Shown here: positions 7,178 through 15,255 of the stretch, piece after piece
Numbering within the stretch: position 1 is the first letter of the stretch
How the letters are laid out: every line of letters starts with the position of its first letter
Assembly: GCA_964571225.1 (NCBI GenBank)
Contig: CAZNBB010000042.1
Location: forward strand, 1 to 27,709
DNA from: DATFML01 sp964571225
GTDB lineage: Bacteria > Pseudomonadota > Gammaproteobacteria > DATFLG01
Direction of reading: 5' to 3'
DNA length: 27,709 bases
Made by a program: the position numbers and the translations under genes
Notes under the pieces: model-generated
Told to the model about the DNA's origin: nothing
The model's input: the letters and a program-made list of their open reading frames with translations, nothing else
Database searches by the model: none

Positions 7178-8200
7178 ATGGTTGAGTCGACGATGCGGCA
7201 ACAGGTCCTGCAGAGGCTGCAGGGTACGCTGGTTCTGAATATCGCCTACATAGGCGTGGTGAACGGCTTGTTGGAGGCCCTTGCGAAGGACTCGCCCGCG
7301 AGCCCGCAGGCCCTGGCGGCTCGCACGGGCAAGGATCCCGGTTACGTGGTCCGTTGGTGCGACAGTGCCTACGCCTTCGAACTGCTGGAGGAAGTCGAGC
7401 CGGGGTCGTTCGTGCTGTCACCTCTGGGAGATGCTTTCCGTCCTGACGCGCCGGACACGTTGATGCCGTTGGCCGTTCAGGCCGTGCTGTCCACTCATCT
7501 GGGCGAGCGTGCCGCGGGTCTGATGGCTAGCGGCGAGAGACCCGGCGAGCGGGTGTTGGCAGAGAGGGAGACCGTGCTGCCGTGGTTCGGTCCCATGCTG
7601 GAGCATCAGTTCGCGCCGCTTCTGGAACGGGAGGTGCTCGAACGGGTTCCCGCATTCCGGGAAGTCGACGAGCAGGGCGGGGTGGCGGTGGATCTGGGCT
7701 GCGGCAACGGTTGGTATCTGCGTCGATTGGCGCAGCGATTTCCGAGACTCCGAGGCGTGGGGCTGGACGGATTCGACGAGAACATCCGGCAGGCGCAGCG
7801 CTTGGCCCAGGCCGAAGGCCTGGACGGCAGACTGCGTTTCGAGGCTGGCGATATCCATCATTTCGGTATTGCCGAACCAGTGGATCTGGTCGCCATGAAC
7901 CGGGCGCTGCATCATGTCTGGGACCGCAAGGATACGGTTTTCCAGACCCTCAGGAGCCATCTCAAGCCGGGCGGTGTCGCCGTCATCTGGGAGCCGGACT
8001 GGCCGGCGGACCGCGCCCGCTTGCGGGACCCCATGCGCCGGGCGATGGCGTTTCAGAACCTGGGCGAGCATGTCCAGGGCAACCACTTCCTGAGCGCCGA
8101 GGAGATCGCCGAACAGTTCCGGCGCGCGGACATGGAGCCGGCGGTGTATCCGGTGGCCGAGGGGCGCGATGTGATTGTGGTGGGCCGGCGGCCGTTGTGA
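7178..8200 (+). CDS. Class I SAM-dependent methyltransferase with N-terminal winged helix
   Basis: A 340-residue methyltransferase. Roughly residues 1-90 resemble the winged-helix dimerisation domain of O-methyltransferase-type enzymes (LARTGKDPGYVVRWCDSAYAFELLE). The SAM-binding motif VAVDLGCGNGWYLRRLA begins near residue 168; an acidic ribose-binding position (GLDGFDEN) and the motif IV region LVAMNRALHHV follow, then LKPGGVAVIWEPDW. That order is characteristic of class I Rossmann methyltransferases acting on small molecules. I chose the ATG at 7178 because GGAGG lies about 12 bases before it; an in-frame start 93 bases upstream has no better ribosome site. It converges with the short-chain dehydrogenase gene, stops 12 bases apart. 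Substrate unknown; a quinone, polyketide-like or arsenical substrate cannot be separated by eye. Confidence 0.85.
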   Translation: MVESTMRQQVLQRLQGTLVLNIAYIGVVNGLLEALAKDSPASPQALAARTGKDPGYVVRWCDSAYAFELLEEVEPGSFVLSPLGDAFRPDAPDTLMPLAVQAVLSTHLGERAAGLMASGERPGERVLAERETVLPWFGPMLEHQFAPLLEREVLERVPAFREVDEQGGVAVDLGCGNGWYLRRLAQRFPRLRGVGLDGFDENIRQAQRLAQAEGLDGRLRFEAGDIHHFGIAEPVDLVAMNRALHHVWDRKDTVFQTLRSHLKPGGVAVIWEPDWPADRARLRDPMRRAMAFQNLGEHVQGNHFLSAEEIAEQFRRADMEPAVYPVAEGRDVIVVGRRPL

Positions 8201-8212
8201 GTCCCCCTCACT

Positions 8213-8908
8213 TCACCACGGATATTCATGCCCGTCGTAGTTGAGGAAGTCGCCTGACTGATCTGGTGTGAACATTTCCACCCGTTGTCGGATGGTTCGC
8301 ACGCTCTCCTGCGGCGTGATCAACGCGTTGGGTCCGCCCATGTCGGTTCGGACCCAGCCGGGGTGCAGCAGCAGGACATGGACGCCGCGTGGAGCCACGT
8401 CCAGGGCGACGCTCTTCATGGCGGCGTTCAACGCGGCTTTGCTGGTGCGGTATAGATAGGATCCGCCACTGGTGTTGTCCGCGATGGATCCCATCAGGCT
8501 GGTGATGGTCACCACCAGGCGTCGCTGGCTGCGTTCCAGATTGTCGAGCAGGCGTTCCACCATGCGCACGGGTCCCATAGTGTTGACCTGGAAAGTGTGA
8601 GCCCAGGATTCGTAGTCGAGGTTTCCCAGATTCTGCTGCTCGTGCCCGCCGTAGGTGCCGGCGTTGTTCAGCAGCACATCCAGCGGCTCGCTGCCCAGGG
8701 TCCGGCCCAGGGCGTCAATCTGATGGTGATCGGCCACGTCCAGAGGGTGAACCGACACCGCCTGGGTGCCGGCCGCCAGTTCGTTCAGCGCCTGCGCCTG
8801 TTCCGGTTTGCGGCAGCAGGCGTACACTCGCCAGCCGGAATCTGCGTATTGTCTGACGAATTCCAGCCCCAGCCCCCGGTTGGCGCCCGTGACGAGTACG
8901 CTAGGCAT
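8213..8908 (-). CDS. Short-chain dehydrogenase/reductase (C-factor-like)
   Basis: A 231-residue Rossmann-fold oxidoreductase using NAD(P)H. TGANRGLG at 7-14 is the dinucleotide-binding glycine motif, NNAG at 81-84 is the structural motif, S137 is the likely catalytic serine, and Y153 with K157 form YRTSK, the YxxxK catalytic pair. Length and sequence resemble the CsgA/C-factor-like subgroup of classical SDRs, whose substrates are mostly unassigned. AGGAG sits eight bases before the ATG. It follows the transketolase gene by 36 bases on the same strand, so it can be read from the same transcript, though a metabolic link is not evident. Confidence 0.88.
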   Translation of the reverse strand: MPSVLVTGANRGLGLEFVRQYADSGWRVYACCRKPEQAQALNELAAGTQAVSVHPLDVADHHQIDALGRTLGSEPLDVLLNNAGTYGGHEQQNLGNLDYESWAHTFQVNTMGPVRMVERLLDNLERSQRRLVVTITSLMGSIADNTSGGSYLYRTSKAALNAAMKSVALDVAPRGVHVLLLHPGWVRTDMGGPNALITPQESVRTIRQRVEMFTPDQSGDFLNYDGHEYPW

Positions 8909-8944
8909 ATGTCGCTCCTGTGACAGCCTCTTACGGCATGTCGT

Positions 8945-10987
8945 CTACTGGGCCGCCATCTCCCGGGCCTGCTGCACGATGTTGTCCACGGTAAAGCCGT
9001 AGTGACTGAAGTTTTCGGCGGCGGGCGCGCTGGCGCCGAACCGCGTAATCCCGATCACCCGTCCGCCGTCGCCGACCCATTCGCACCAGCCCTGGGGGGC
9101 ACCGGCCTCGACCGCCAGGCGCTGCGTCACTTCCGGCGGCAGCACCGAGCGCCGGTAGTCCTGCGACTGTGCGCGGAACAGTTCCCAGCTTGGCATGCTC
9201 ACCACGCGCGCATCCATGCCGTGGGAGCGGGAGAGTTCCTGCTGGGCCGCAAGGGTCAGGTGAACCTCGGAGCCGGTGGCGATTAGGATCACGTCGGGGC
9301 GGCTTCCTTTCTCCGCAGACAGGACGTAGGCGCCCTGCAGCACGCCGTCCGCAGGCGCGAGTGCGGTGCGGTCCAGCACCGGCAGCTTCTGGCGGGTCAG
9401 CACCAGCATGGTGGGTCCGTCCCGTCGGGTGAGCGCCGCGCGCCAGGCATGCACGACTTCGTTGGCGTCCGCCGGCCGGATCACGCACATATTGGGCATG
9501 GCGCGGAAAGACGCCAGGTGCTCGATGGGCTGGTGGGTCGGTCCGTCCTCACCCAGCCCGATGGAGTCGTGGGTCATCACGTAGACGACCGGCAACTCCA
9601 TCAATGCGGCCAGTCGGATCGCCGGTCGGGCGTAGTCGGTGAAAATGAAGAACGTGGAAGCGAACGGCTGCAGACCTCCGTGCAGTGCCATGCCCGAGGA
9701 GGCCGCGCACATGACATGTTCGCGTATGCCCCAGTGCAGGTTGCGGCCCTCATGCTGGCCCTTTTCCAGATCGCCTCCGTCCTCGATCACTGTCTTGGTG
9801 GAAGATGCCAGGTCCGCTGCGCCGCCGATTAACCAGGGAATGGTGGCACCCAGTCGGGCCATCACCTTCTGTCCTGCCGAGCGGGTGGCGATCGGCTCGG
9901 CATCGGCGTCGAACGCAGGCAGGTCGGCGTCCCAGCCGGTCGGCAGTTCGCCGGCCTGGGCGGCCTCGAAGCGTGCCGCCACCTCGGGATGGTCGTGCCG
10001 ATAACGGGAAAATGCCTGCTGCCATTCCTCTTGCAGGCGCTTGCCCCGGTCGACGGCACCGCGGGTGTGCGCCAGCACCTGCTCGGGCACCAGGAACCGG
10101 GCGTCTTCCGGCCAGCCATAGTTGGCTTTGGCGGCCCGTACTTCGTCTTCGCCCAACGGGGAGCCGTGAGCCTTGGGGGTGTCCTGCAGATGGGGCGCGC
10201 CGTAACCGATGTGACTGCGCAGCACGATCATGGAGGGTTTTTCCGTGACGCTGCGGGCGTGCTCCAATGCCTCGTGGATGGTGTCAAGATCGTTGGCCCG
10301 GTCGCCCAGATCCTGGACGTCCCAACCGTACGCGCTGAAACGTCCCGGCACGTCGTCCGAATAGGCGATGCGGGTCTCGCCGTCTATGGTGATGTGGTTG
10401 TCGTCATAGACGCAGATCAGCTTTCCCAGGCCCAGGTGGCCGGCCACCGATGCGGCTTCATGGGAGGCGCCCTCCATCAAATCTCCATCGCTGCAGAAAG
10501 CGTAGGTGTGGTGGTTGATGGTCTGATGCCCCGGCCGGTTGAAAGTGGCCGCCAGGTGGGCTTCCGCGATAGCCATCCCCACTGCCGTCATCAGGCCCTG
10601 ACCCAGTGGCCCCGTGGTGGTCTCCACACCGGGGGTGATGCCGTACTCCGGATGTCCCGGGGTCTTGCTTCCCCATTGTCTGAACTGTTTCAGGTCTTCG
10701 AGGCTGACATCGTAGCCCGTGAGATAGAGCATGGCGTACTGCAGCATCGATGCATGGCCGTTGGACAGTACGAACCGGTCACGGTCCGGCCAGCGGGGAT
10801 CGGCCGGATTGTGCCGAAGAAAGCGGGTCCACAATACGTAGGCCAGGGGCGCCAGTGCCATGGGCGTACCCGGGTGACCTGAGTTCGCCTTTTGCACGGC
10901 GTCCATGGCCAGGGTACGGATAGTGGCAATGGACAAATCCTCTATGGACCAGCTGTCCAGGGGGCTGGATTCCGGGCGTGCATTCAT
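8945..10987 (-). CDS. tkt: Transketolase
   Basis: A 680-residue thiamine-diphosphate enzyme that moves two-carbon ketol units between sugar phosphates in the pentose phosphate and Calvin pathways, producing erythrose 4-phosphate, xylulose 5-phosphate and ribose 5-phosphate. The order is typical: an N-terminal domain with ANSGHPGTPM and GPLGQG, the ThDP-binding signature SDGDLMEG followed by DDNHITIDG, then the pyrimidine domain with HDSIGLGEDGPTHQP, and a C-terminal domain. I chose the ATG at 10987 (MNARPESS) because GGAGG lies seven bases upstream; an open frame to 11161 gives an Arg-rich extension lacking family character. It lies 231 bases after the aldolase gene on the same strand. The two genes are commonly paired, and the product feeds the DAHP synthase encoded divergently. 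Confidence 0.97.
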   Translation of the reverse strand: MNARPESSPLDSWSIEDLSIATIRTLAMDAVQKANSGHPGTPMALAPLAYVLWTRFLRHNPADPRWPDRDRFVLSNGHASMLQYAMLYLTGYDVSLEDLKQFRQWGSKTPGHPEYGITPGVETTTGPLGQGLMTAVGMAIAEAHLAATFNRPGHQTINHHTYAFCSDGDLMEGASHEAASVAGHLGLGKLICVYDDNHITIDGETRIAYSDDVPGRFSAYGWDVQDLGDRANDLDTIHEALEHARSVTEKPSMIVLRSHIGYGAPHLQDTPKAHGSPLGEDEVRAAKANYGWPEDARFLVPEQVLAHTRGAVDRGKRLQEEWQQAFSRYRHDHPEVAARFEAAQAGELPTGWDADLPAFDADAEPIATRSAGQKVMARLGATIPWLIGGAADLASSTKTVIEDGGDLEKGQHEGRNLHWGIREHVMCAASSGMALHGGLQPFASTFFIFTDYARPAIRLAALMELPVVYVMTHDSIGLGEDGPTHQPIEHLASFRAMPNMCVIRPADANEVVHAWRAALTRRDGPTMLVLTRQKLPVLDRTALAPADGVLQGAYVLSAEKGSRPDVILIATGSEVHLTLAAQQELSRSHGMDARVVSMPSWELFRAQSQDYRRSVLPPEVTQRLAVEAGAPQGWCEWVGDGGRVIGITRFGASAPAAENFSHYGFTVDNIVQQAREMAAQ

Positions 10988-11095
10988 TGTGTTCCTCCGT
11001 GAATTGTCACCACTGGCGAACCGGATCGACGTTCGCCTGTCGGCAAGACCTGTTGCCCGAGACCGCTCGGCATCATATGGCCGGATCCTTTGTCG

Positions 11096-11125
11096 AGTAG
11101 ACAGGCGGGCGCTGTGACCGTTCAA
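11096..11125 (-). promoter_or_regulatory. Possible weak sigma-70 promoter for tkt
   Basis: On the minus strand TTGAAC (11120-11125) and TCTACT (11096-11101) are separated by 18 bases. Each box matches four of six consensus positions. It lies about 110 bases before the tkt start in the gap after the aldolase gene. This is a weak match. Confidence 0.22.
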
Positions 11126-11167
11126 CGATCCCCGACAGCGACGCTGCGGCGCGCTGCGCATCGCGGA

Positions 11168-11194
11168 TCCCGGCCTTACGGATCGGGACCGGGA
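11168..11194 (-). terminator. Possible hairpin after the aldolase gene
   Basis: TCCCGG (11168-11173) and CCGGGA (11189-11194) are perfect inverted arms around a 15-base loop, with a competing alternative pairing of the same region. The hairpin lies 25 bases after the aldolase stop on the minus strand. There is no U tract, so any termination would be partial or Rho-assisted. Confidence 0.25.
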
Positions 11195-11218
11195 GAAGAC
11201 AGCGTATGCGGCCGCCGT

Positions 11219-12259
11219 TCAGGCCGCCTTTTCCCGCTCCATGGCGTCGCTGTATTGTCCAAGGCTTGCTGCACCGTTGCATTTTGCCCGGTGCAGCAGC
11301 ACCTCTTGTGCGCGGTCCACATTGGCGGGGTCGCCTTTCCAGATTTCCATGGGATGGCTCTGCAGCGCCCGCGAATAGGAAAACGTAAGACGCCATGGCA
11401 GCGCCATGTCCTTGGCCATGGTGTTCATGCGATTGAGGTGCTCGGTTGCCTGAGCGTCGCTCTGTCCGCCGGACAGGAACGCTATTCCCGGAACGGCTGC
11501 CGGTACCGTCCGGCGCAGACAGCGGAGGGTCTGTTCAGCCACTTCATCGACACCTGCCTGGCGCTGAGCCCGTTTGCCTGACAGCACCATGCTCGGTTTC
11601 AATACCATGCCTTCGAACGCAACGCCCTGACGATAGAGCTCGTCGAAGACCACGCGCTGGGTCTCCACCGTCACGTCGTAGCACTGCTCGATGGTGTGGT
11701 CGCCATCGATAAGAACTTCCGGTTCGACAATGGGGACCAGCGCAGCCTCCTGGCAGAGGGCGGCGTAACGGGCCAGCGCATGGGCGTTCGCCTCCAGGCA
11801 GGCGCGGGTAGGGATGCCTTCCCCGATCGTGATGACCGCCCGCCACTTGGCGAAGCGGGCGCCCATGTCGCGGTATTCCGCAAGCCGCTCGCGCAGCCCG
11901 TCCAATCCCTCCGTGACCTTCTCGCCGGGATGGCCGGCGAGATCCTTGGCGTGCTTGTCCACCTTGATGCCGGGCAGGATGCCCTGGGCAGCCATCATGT
12001 CGGGAAACGGCTTGCCGGCCGGAGTCTTCTGGCGAATGGTCTCGTCGAACAGAATGGCACCCGCTACATAGTCACCGAGCCCCTTGGTGCCGAGGAGCAT
12101 TTCCCGATACGTGAGACGGTTGTCCTCGGTGTTTTCCACGCCCACGGTGTTGAACCGCTTGCCGATGGTCGGGGTGCTTTCGTCCATTGCCAGGATACCC
12201 TTGCCCGGGGCCATCATGGCGGCGGCGGTGCCCTCCAGTTCCTGGATATTCATCGACAT
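11219..12259 (-). CDS. Fructose-bisphosphate aldolase class I
   Basis: A 346-residue Schiff-base aldolase that interconverts fructose 1,6-bisphosphate with dihydroxyacetone phosphate and glyceraldehyde 3-phosphate; it can also handle sedoheptulose 1,7-bisphosphate. It resembles the eukaryote-like class I family: GKGILAMDES near the N-terminus, K138 in FAKWRAV, the acidic pair in PIVEPEVLIDGDH (177-188), and the Schiff-base lysine K221 in EGMVLKPSMV. The C-terminus lacks the terminal tyrosine of muscle aldolase. The start at 12259 is firm: AAGGAGGG lies just upstream. It precedes tkt by 231 bases on the same strand and is divergent from DAHP synthase across a 599-base gap. Many gammaproteobacteria rely on class II aldolase, so a class I enzyme beside tkt suggests an autotroph-like or gluconeogenic arrangement, which I infer only. 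Confidence 0.95.
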   Translation of the reverse strand: MSMNIQELEGTAAAMMAPGKGILAMDESTPTIGKRFNTVGVENTEDNRLTYREMLLGTKGLGDYVAGAILFDETIRQKTPAGKPFPDMMAAQGILPGIKVDKHAKDLAGHPGEKVTEGLDGLRERLAEYRDMGARFAKWRAVITIGEGIPTRACLEANAHALARYAALCQEAALVPIVEPEVLIDGDHTIEQCYDVTVETQRVVFDELYRQGVAFEGMVLKPSMVLSGKRAQRQAGVDEVAEQTLRCLRRTVPAAVPGIAFLSGGQSDAQATEHLNRMNTMAKDMALPWRLTFSYSRALQSHPMEIWKGDPANVDRAQEVLLHRAKCNGAASLGQYSDAMEREKAA

Positions 12260-12858
12260 TTGCCCTCCTTAGTCTGTACATGGCGGTGATTGCGGCCTGC
12301 GAATCCCGGCACGTCCCTGATGGTGCGCCGCCGCAGGTTTGCTATCGGCAAGCGCTGGCTCCGGCGCGGGCAAGTGGCGGGACGGCGCAGGGTGCGGCGT
12401 TGCGCCGTCAATTTGGAGGCGGTCCGTGCATGGAACCCGGCCGCTAAGGGCGTTCCAGGGGAACCACTGCCTCCTGCCGATCGGCCGCAAGAGGCGTCAC
12501 CGGTACTCTGCAGTCGCGGGAGCGCGGCTTGTCCGTCGAAGTCGTGCCCGTAAAATTGCCCCCGAGCGTGCCGCGAACAGGCGAAGGCCTCGCCCCGGTG
12601 CTGCGTAGTCACCGCAGGAACGCCAATAGCCGCGACGCAGCAAGATAGAGTGTAGCAGTGCCCGAAATGTCCGCAGCGAGGTGGAAACGGGCCCGCGCCT
12701 GGATCGGCGCCTGCTTGTCTTGGCCCGCAGCGGCGGGAATAATATTCAATTGGCGCAGTGCTTTCCGGGCCGAGGCGCTTTTGGGGTATTATTGGGCGTT
12801 TTCCCGCCCGCGTGTAGCGGCTGACACGGCAGCGATCCCTTAGCTTCTTGAAATCGAA
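12260..12858. other. Long divergent intergenic region without a recognised gene
   Basis: This 599-base gap lies between the divergent aldolase and DAHP synthase genes. Open frames across it, including a 206-residue one on the minus strand, are rich in Arg, Cys and His and match nothing, so I call it non-coding. A TATTAT at 12787-12792 is a possible -10 box for the plus-strand gene, but no good -35 box stands before it. A short CGTGT/ACACG hairpin lies close to the DAHP synthase start. I see no tRNA, riboswitch or leader peptide with aromatic codons. Confidence 0.45.
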
Positions 12859-13935
12859 ATGAAATATCAAACCGACGATCTACGAATTAAAGAAATCAAG
12901 GAGGTCACTCCGCCTGCCAAGGTCCGGGCCGAGTTTCCGATCACCGAACGGGCGGCGCAGACCGTGCAGGAAACCCGCCGTGGTATCCAGGATATTCTGC
13001 ATGGCCATGACGACCGGTTGCTGGTGGTCATCGGTCCCTGTTCCATCCACGACCCCGACGCCGCCCGGGAATATGCCGCCCGTCTACGGGAATGCCGGCA
13101 GAATCTGCGGGAGGACCTGCTCGTCGTCATGCGGGTGTATTTCGAAAAGCCCCGGACCACGGTGGGATGGAAGGGCCTGATCAACGATCCCAATCTTGAC
13201 CACAGCTTCGAGATCGACAAGGGTCTGCGCCTGGCCCGGCGGCTGCTGGTTGATCTCAACGACATGGGTGTGCCGGCCGGTACGGAATACCTGGACCTGG
13301 TGAGTCCCCAGTATGTGTCCGATCTGGTCAGTTGGGGCGCCATCGGCGCCCGTACCACCGAAAGCCAGGTCCACCGCGAGCTGGCCTCGGGCCTGTCCTG
13401 CCCGGTGGGATTCAAGAACGGGACCGACGGCAGTCTGCGGGTGGCCATCGACGCTATCCGTTCCTCGTCCCGCCCTCATCATTTCCTGTCTCTGACCAAG
13501 GCGGGGCATTCGGCGATCTTTTCCACCACCGGCAACGAGGATTGCCACATCATTCTGCGCGGTGGGCGCCAGCCCAACTACGACGCCGCCAGCGTGGAGC
13601 GCGCCGCCCACGAACTGGAGGAAGCAAATCTGCCCGCCCGGCTGATGATCGATTTCAGCCATGCCAACAGCCGCAAGCAGCACCAACAGCAGCTGGTGGT
13701 GGGACGGGATGTGGCCGGACAGATCGCCGGTGGCGACAACCGCATCTTCGGCGTGATGATCGAAAGCCATCTACAGGCGGGGCGCCAGGATCTCAACGAC
13801 GGCCGTTCGCTGGTATACGGGCAAAGCGTCACCGATGCCTGCATCGGTTGGGACGACAGCATGGTGCTGCTCGAAGAGCTGGCCGGGGCCGTTCGCCAGC
13901 GTCGCGCCAGCCGCGCGGCCCTGGCCGCTTCTTGA
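12859..13935 (+). CDS. aroG: 3-deoxy-7-phosphoheptulonate synthase (DAHP synthase, class I alpha)
   Basis: A 358-residue enzyme for the first step of the shikimate pathway: it condenses phosphoenolpyruvate with erythrose 4-phosphate to DAHP for aromatic amino acids. The family is certain. IGPCSIHD at 58-65 carries the metal cysteine C61, KPRTTVGWKG follows, and GARTTESQVHRELASGLSC and CPVGFKNGTDG are almost identical to E. coli AroG; GDCHIILRGG appears as EDCHIILRGG, and MIDFSHANS and ESHL complete the active site. Length is close to the usual 350. Whether it is the Phe-, Tyr- or Trp-sensitive form cannot be decided by eye, so the symbol is a family label. No aromatic attenuator was seen upstream. 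The methyltransferase gene tpm follows by 55 bases. Confidence 0.95.
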   Translation: MKYQTDDLRIKEIKEVTPPAKVRAEFPITERAAQTVQETRRGIQDILHGHDDRLLVVIGPCSIHDPDAAREYAARLRECRQNLREDLLVVMRVYFEKPRTTVGWKGLINDPNLDHSFEIDKGLRLARRLLVDLNDMGVPAGTEYLDLVSPQYVSDLVSWGAIGARTTESQVHRELASGLSCPVGFKNGTDGSLRVAIDAIRSSSRPHHFLSLTKAGHSAIFSTTGNEDCHIILRGGRQPNYDAASVERAAHELEEANLPARLMIDFSHANSRKQHQQQLVVGRDVAGQIAGGDNRIFGVMIESHLQAGRQDLNDGRSLVYGQSVTDACIGWDDSMVLLEELAGAVRQRRASRAALAAS

Positions 13936-13990
13936 TGCGGTTCGGCCTGCGGCGCCCGGAACAATCCCACATTCCCAGGAGGATCACTTC

Positions 13991-14650
13991 ATGGACCCCC
14001 AGTTCTGGCACGGGCGTTGGGAGCGCGATCAGATCGGATTTCACCAGCAGGAAGTCAATGTTCATCTTCAGAATTTCTGGGGCAGGCTCGGTACCCCCGG
14101 GAACGCGCCCGTGTTCGTGCCGTTGTGCGGCAAAAGTCAGGACATGTGCTGGCTGGCCAAACAGGGCCACCCGGTGGTCGGTGTGGAACTCAGTCCGATT
14201 GCAGTGGAAGCGTTCTTCACCGAAAACGGCCTGACTGCGACACGTACCGACCAGGGCGCGTTCACCCGGTGGCACAGTGGTTCGATTACCATTCTGTGCG
14301 GTGACTTTTTCGCATTGCGTCGGGAAGACCTGGCTGACGTGGCCGGTGTCTACGACCGCGCCTCGCTCATCGCTCTGCCGCCGCAGATGCGCCAACGCTA
14401 CGCGCACTATATGGCAGAGCTGTTGGCGCCGCAGACCCCCTGCCTGCTGGTCACGTTCGAATACCCACAGCAGCAGATGGACGGGCCTCCGTTCTCGGTG
14501 GCGGCGGCGGAGGTGGAAGCCCTGTATCGGGACAGCTTCGCGCTGGAGCGGCTCTACCATCGCAACATCCTCGACGAGAATCCGCGTTTCAAGGAAGCCG
14601 GGCTGACCAGCCTGGAGGAACGGGTGTTCCGGCTGACCCGACTCGGTTGA
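13991..14650 (+). CDS. tpm: Thiopurine S-methyltransferase
   Basis: A 219-residue class I methyltransferase of the TPMT family. In bacteria these enzymes methylate thiopurines and also selenium and tellurium oxyanion derivatives, and are linked to metalloid tolerance. The N-terminus MDPQFWHGRWERDQIGFHQQEVN is the family signature (written here across its full length of conserved Trp, Arg, Ile, Gly and His positions only in part: FWHGRW and IGFHQ). VPLCGKSQDM at 43-52 is the SAM-binding loop, VVGVELSP follows, and VYDRASLIALPPQMRQRY is the conserved motif near residue 120. Length is typical of the family. I chose the ATG at 13991 because AGGAGG lies about nine bases upstream, giving a start that matches the family. 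Confidence 0.95.
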   Translation: MDPQFWHGRWERDQIGFHQQEVNVHLQNFWGRLGTPGNAPVFVPLCGKSQDMCWLAKQGHPVVGVELSPIAVEAFFTENGLTATRTDQGAFTRWHSGSITILCGDFFALRREDLADVAGVYDRASLIALPPQMRQRYAHYMAELLAPQTPCLLVTFEYPQQQMDGPPFSVAAAEVEALYRDSFALERLYHRNILDENPRFKEAGLTSLEERVFRLTRLG

Positions 14651-14654
14651 CGGT

Positions 14655-14701
14655 GGCCAAGGGCAATAGCCGTTGGCCGGTCGGGCGGCGCTGAAAGCGC
14701 C
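14655..14701 (+). repeat. Two adjacent hairpins between tpm and the next gene
   Basis: The first hairpin has GGCCAA (14655-14660) pairing with TTGGCC (14673-14678), a G/G mismatch, then GGC (14662-14664) with GCC (14669-14671) around an AATA loop. The second has GGCGCT (14687-14692) with AGCGCC (14696-14701) around a GAA loop. Neither has a U tract. They could weaken read-through or stabilise the tpm mRNA end. Confidence 0.5.
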
Positions 14702-14714
14702 ATAGAGTCCAGGA

Positions 14715-15188
14715 ATGCTGCAAAGCATCCGCAGTCTGTTCGATTTCGCGTCCTCCGGCCTGAAGGTCACCCAGGAACTTGGTGCGCTCGTGCGCCGCCG
14801 CCGCGGCGATGCGCGGCTGCTGCTGGAGGAGGTGAAGGCCAACCAGGATCTGTGTCGGATGGTGTTGGAGGAAGGCACCGATCCCATGCGTGTCATCCCG
14901 GAGCTCAAAACCAGTCAGTACGACGCCCTGCTGGGTGCCGGTTTTGATTTCGACGGCTTTGGCTCCGGTGCAATCCGCTCGTTTCCCGATCTTGAAAAGA
15001 GCGATCTGGCGGGATCGATCGGCAAGACCGGTGGCGCACTGATCGAGGATATCTACGACAAGACCAAGGAACTGGAACGTCGCTACCGGCTGGACCGGGA
15101 CAATCCCAGCACAGACTGGCGCCGGCGCATCATCAATCTCTACAAACGCATCGTTCTCCTCGTGCACCACCTGCGTCAGGCCGGCTGA
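14715..15188 (+). CDS. Hypothetical protein, charged and helical
   Basis: A 157-residue protein I do not recognise. It has no signal peptide or membrane segment and looks mostly helical and charged: SLFDFASSGLKVTQELG, a run of arginines (VRRRRGDAR), then a long helix LLLEEVKANQDLCRMVLEEG. A middle part, AGFDFDGFGSG, is rich in Gly, Phe and Asp, and the C-terminus (DWRRRIINLYKRIVLLVHHLRQAG) looks amphipathic. Codon use is like its neighbours and the frame is free of stops over its whole length, which supports a real gene. The nearest upstream gene, tpm, ends 64 bases before it, with two hairpins between. The PAS protein starts 67 bases later. A cytoplasmic regulatory or structural role is possible but unsupported. 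Confidence 0.7.
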   Translation: MLQSIRSLFDFASSGLKVTQELGALVRRRRGDARLLLEEVKANQDLCRMVLEEGTDPMRVIPELKTSQYDALLGAGFDFDGFGSGAIRSFPDLEKSDLAGSIGKTGGALIEDIYDKTKELERRYRLDRDNPSTDWRRRIINLYKRIVLLVHHLRQAG

Positions 15189-15241
15189 TGCTTGTGCCAT
15201 ACTCTGTTTGACGGACGCGGGCGCGTGGCCGGGAAAGACAC

Positions 15242-15247
15242 AGGAGG
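15242..15247 (+). promoter_or_regulatory. Ribosome binding site deciding a GTG start
   Basis: AGGAGG lies eight bases before an in-frame GTG at 15256. An in-frame TTG 48 bases further upstream has no such site, and the ATG at 15251 is out of frame. This fixes the start of the PAS protein gene. Confidence 0.7.
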
Positions 15248-15255
15248 TCGATGCG

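Noticed and set aside
9989..10882. 297-residue plus-strand frame inside transketolase
   Set aside because: Transketolase motifs are continuous on the other strand; this frame is antisense.
12250..12870. 206-residue open frame on the minus strand in the aldolase/DAHP synthase gap
   Set aside because: It is rich in Arg, Cys, His and Pro, has no family character or good ribosome site, and overlaps the starts of both real genes.
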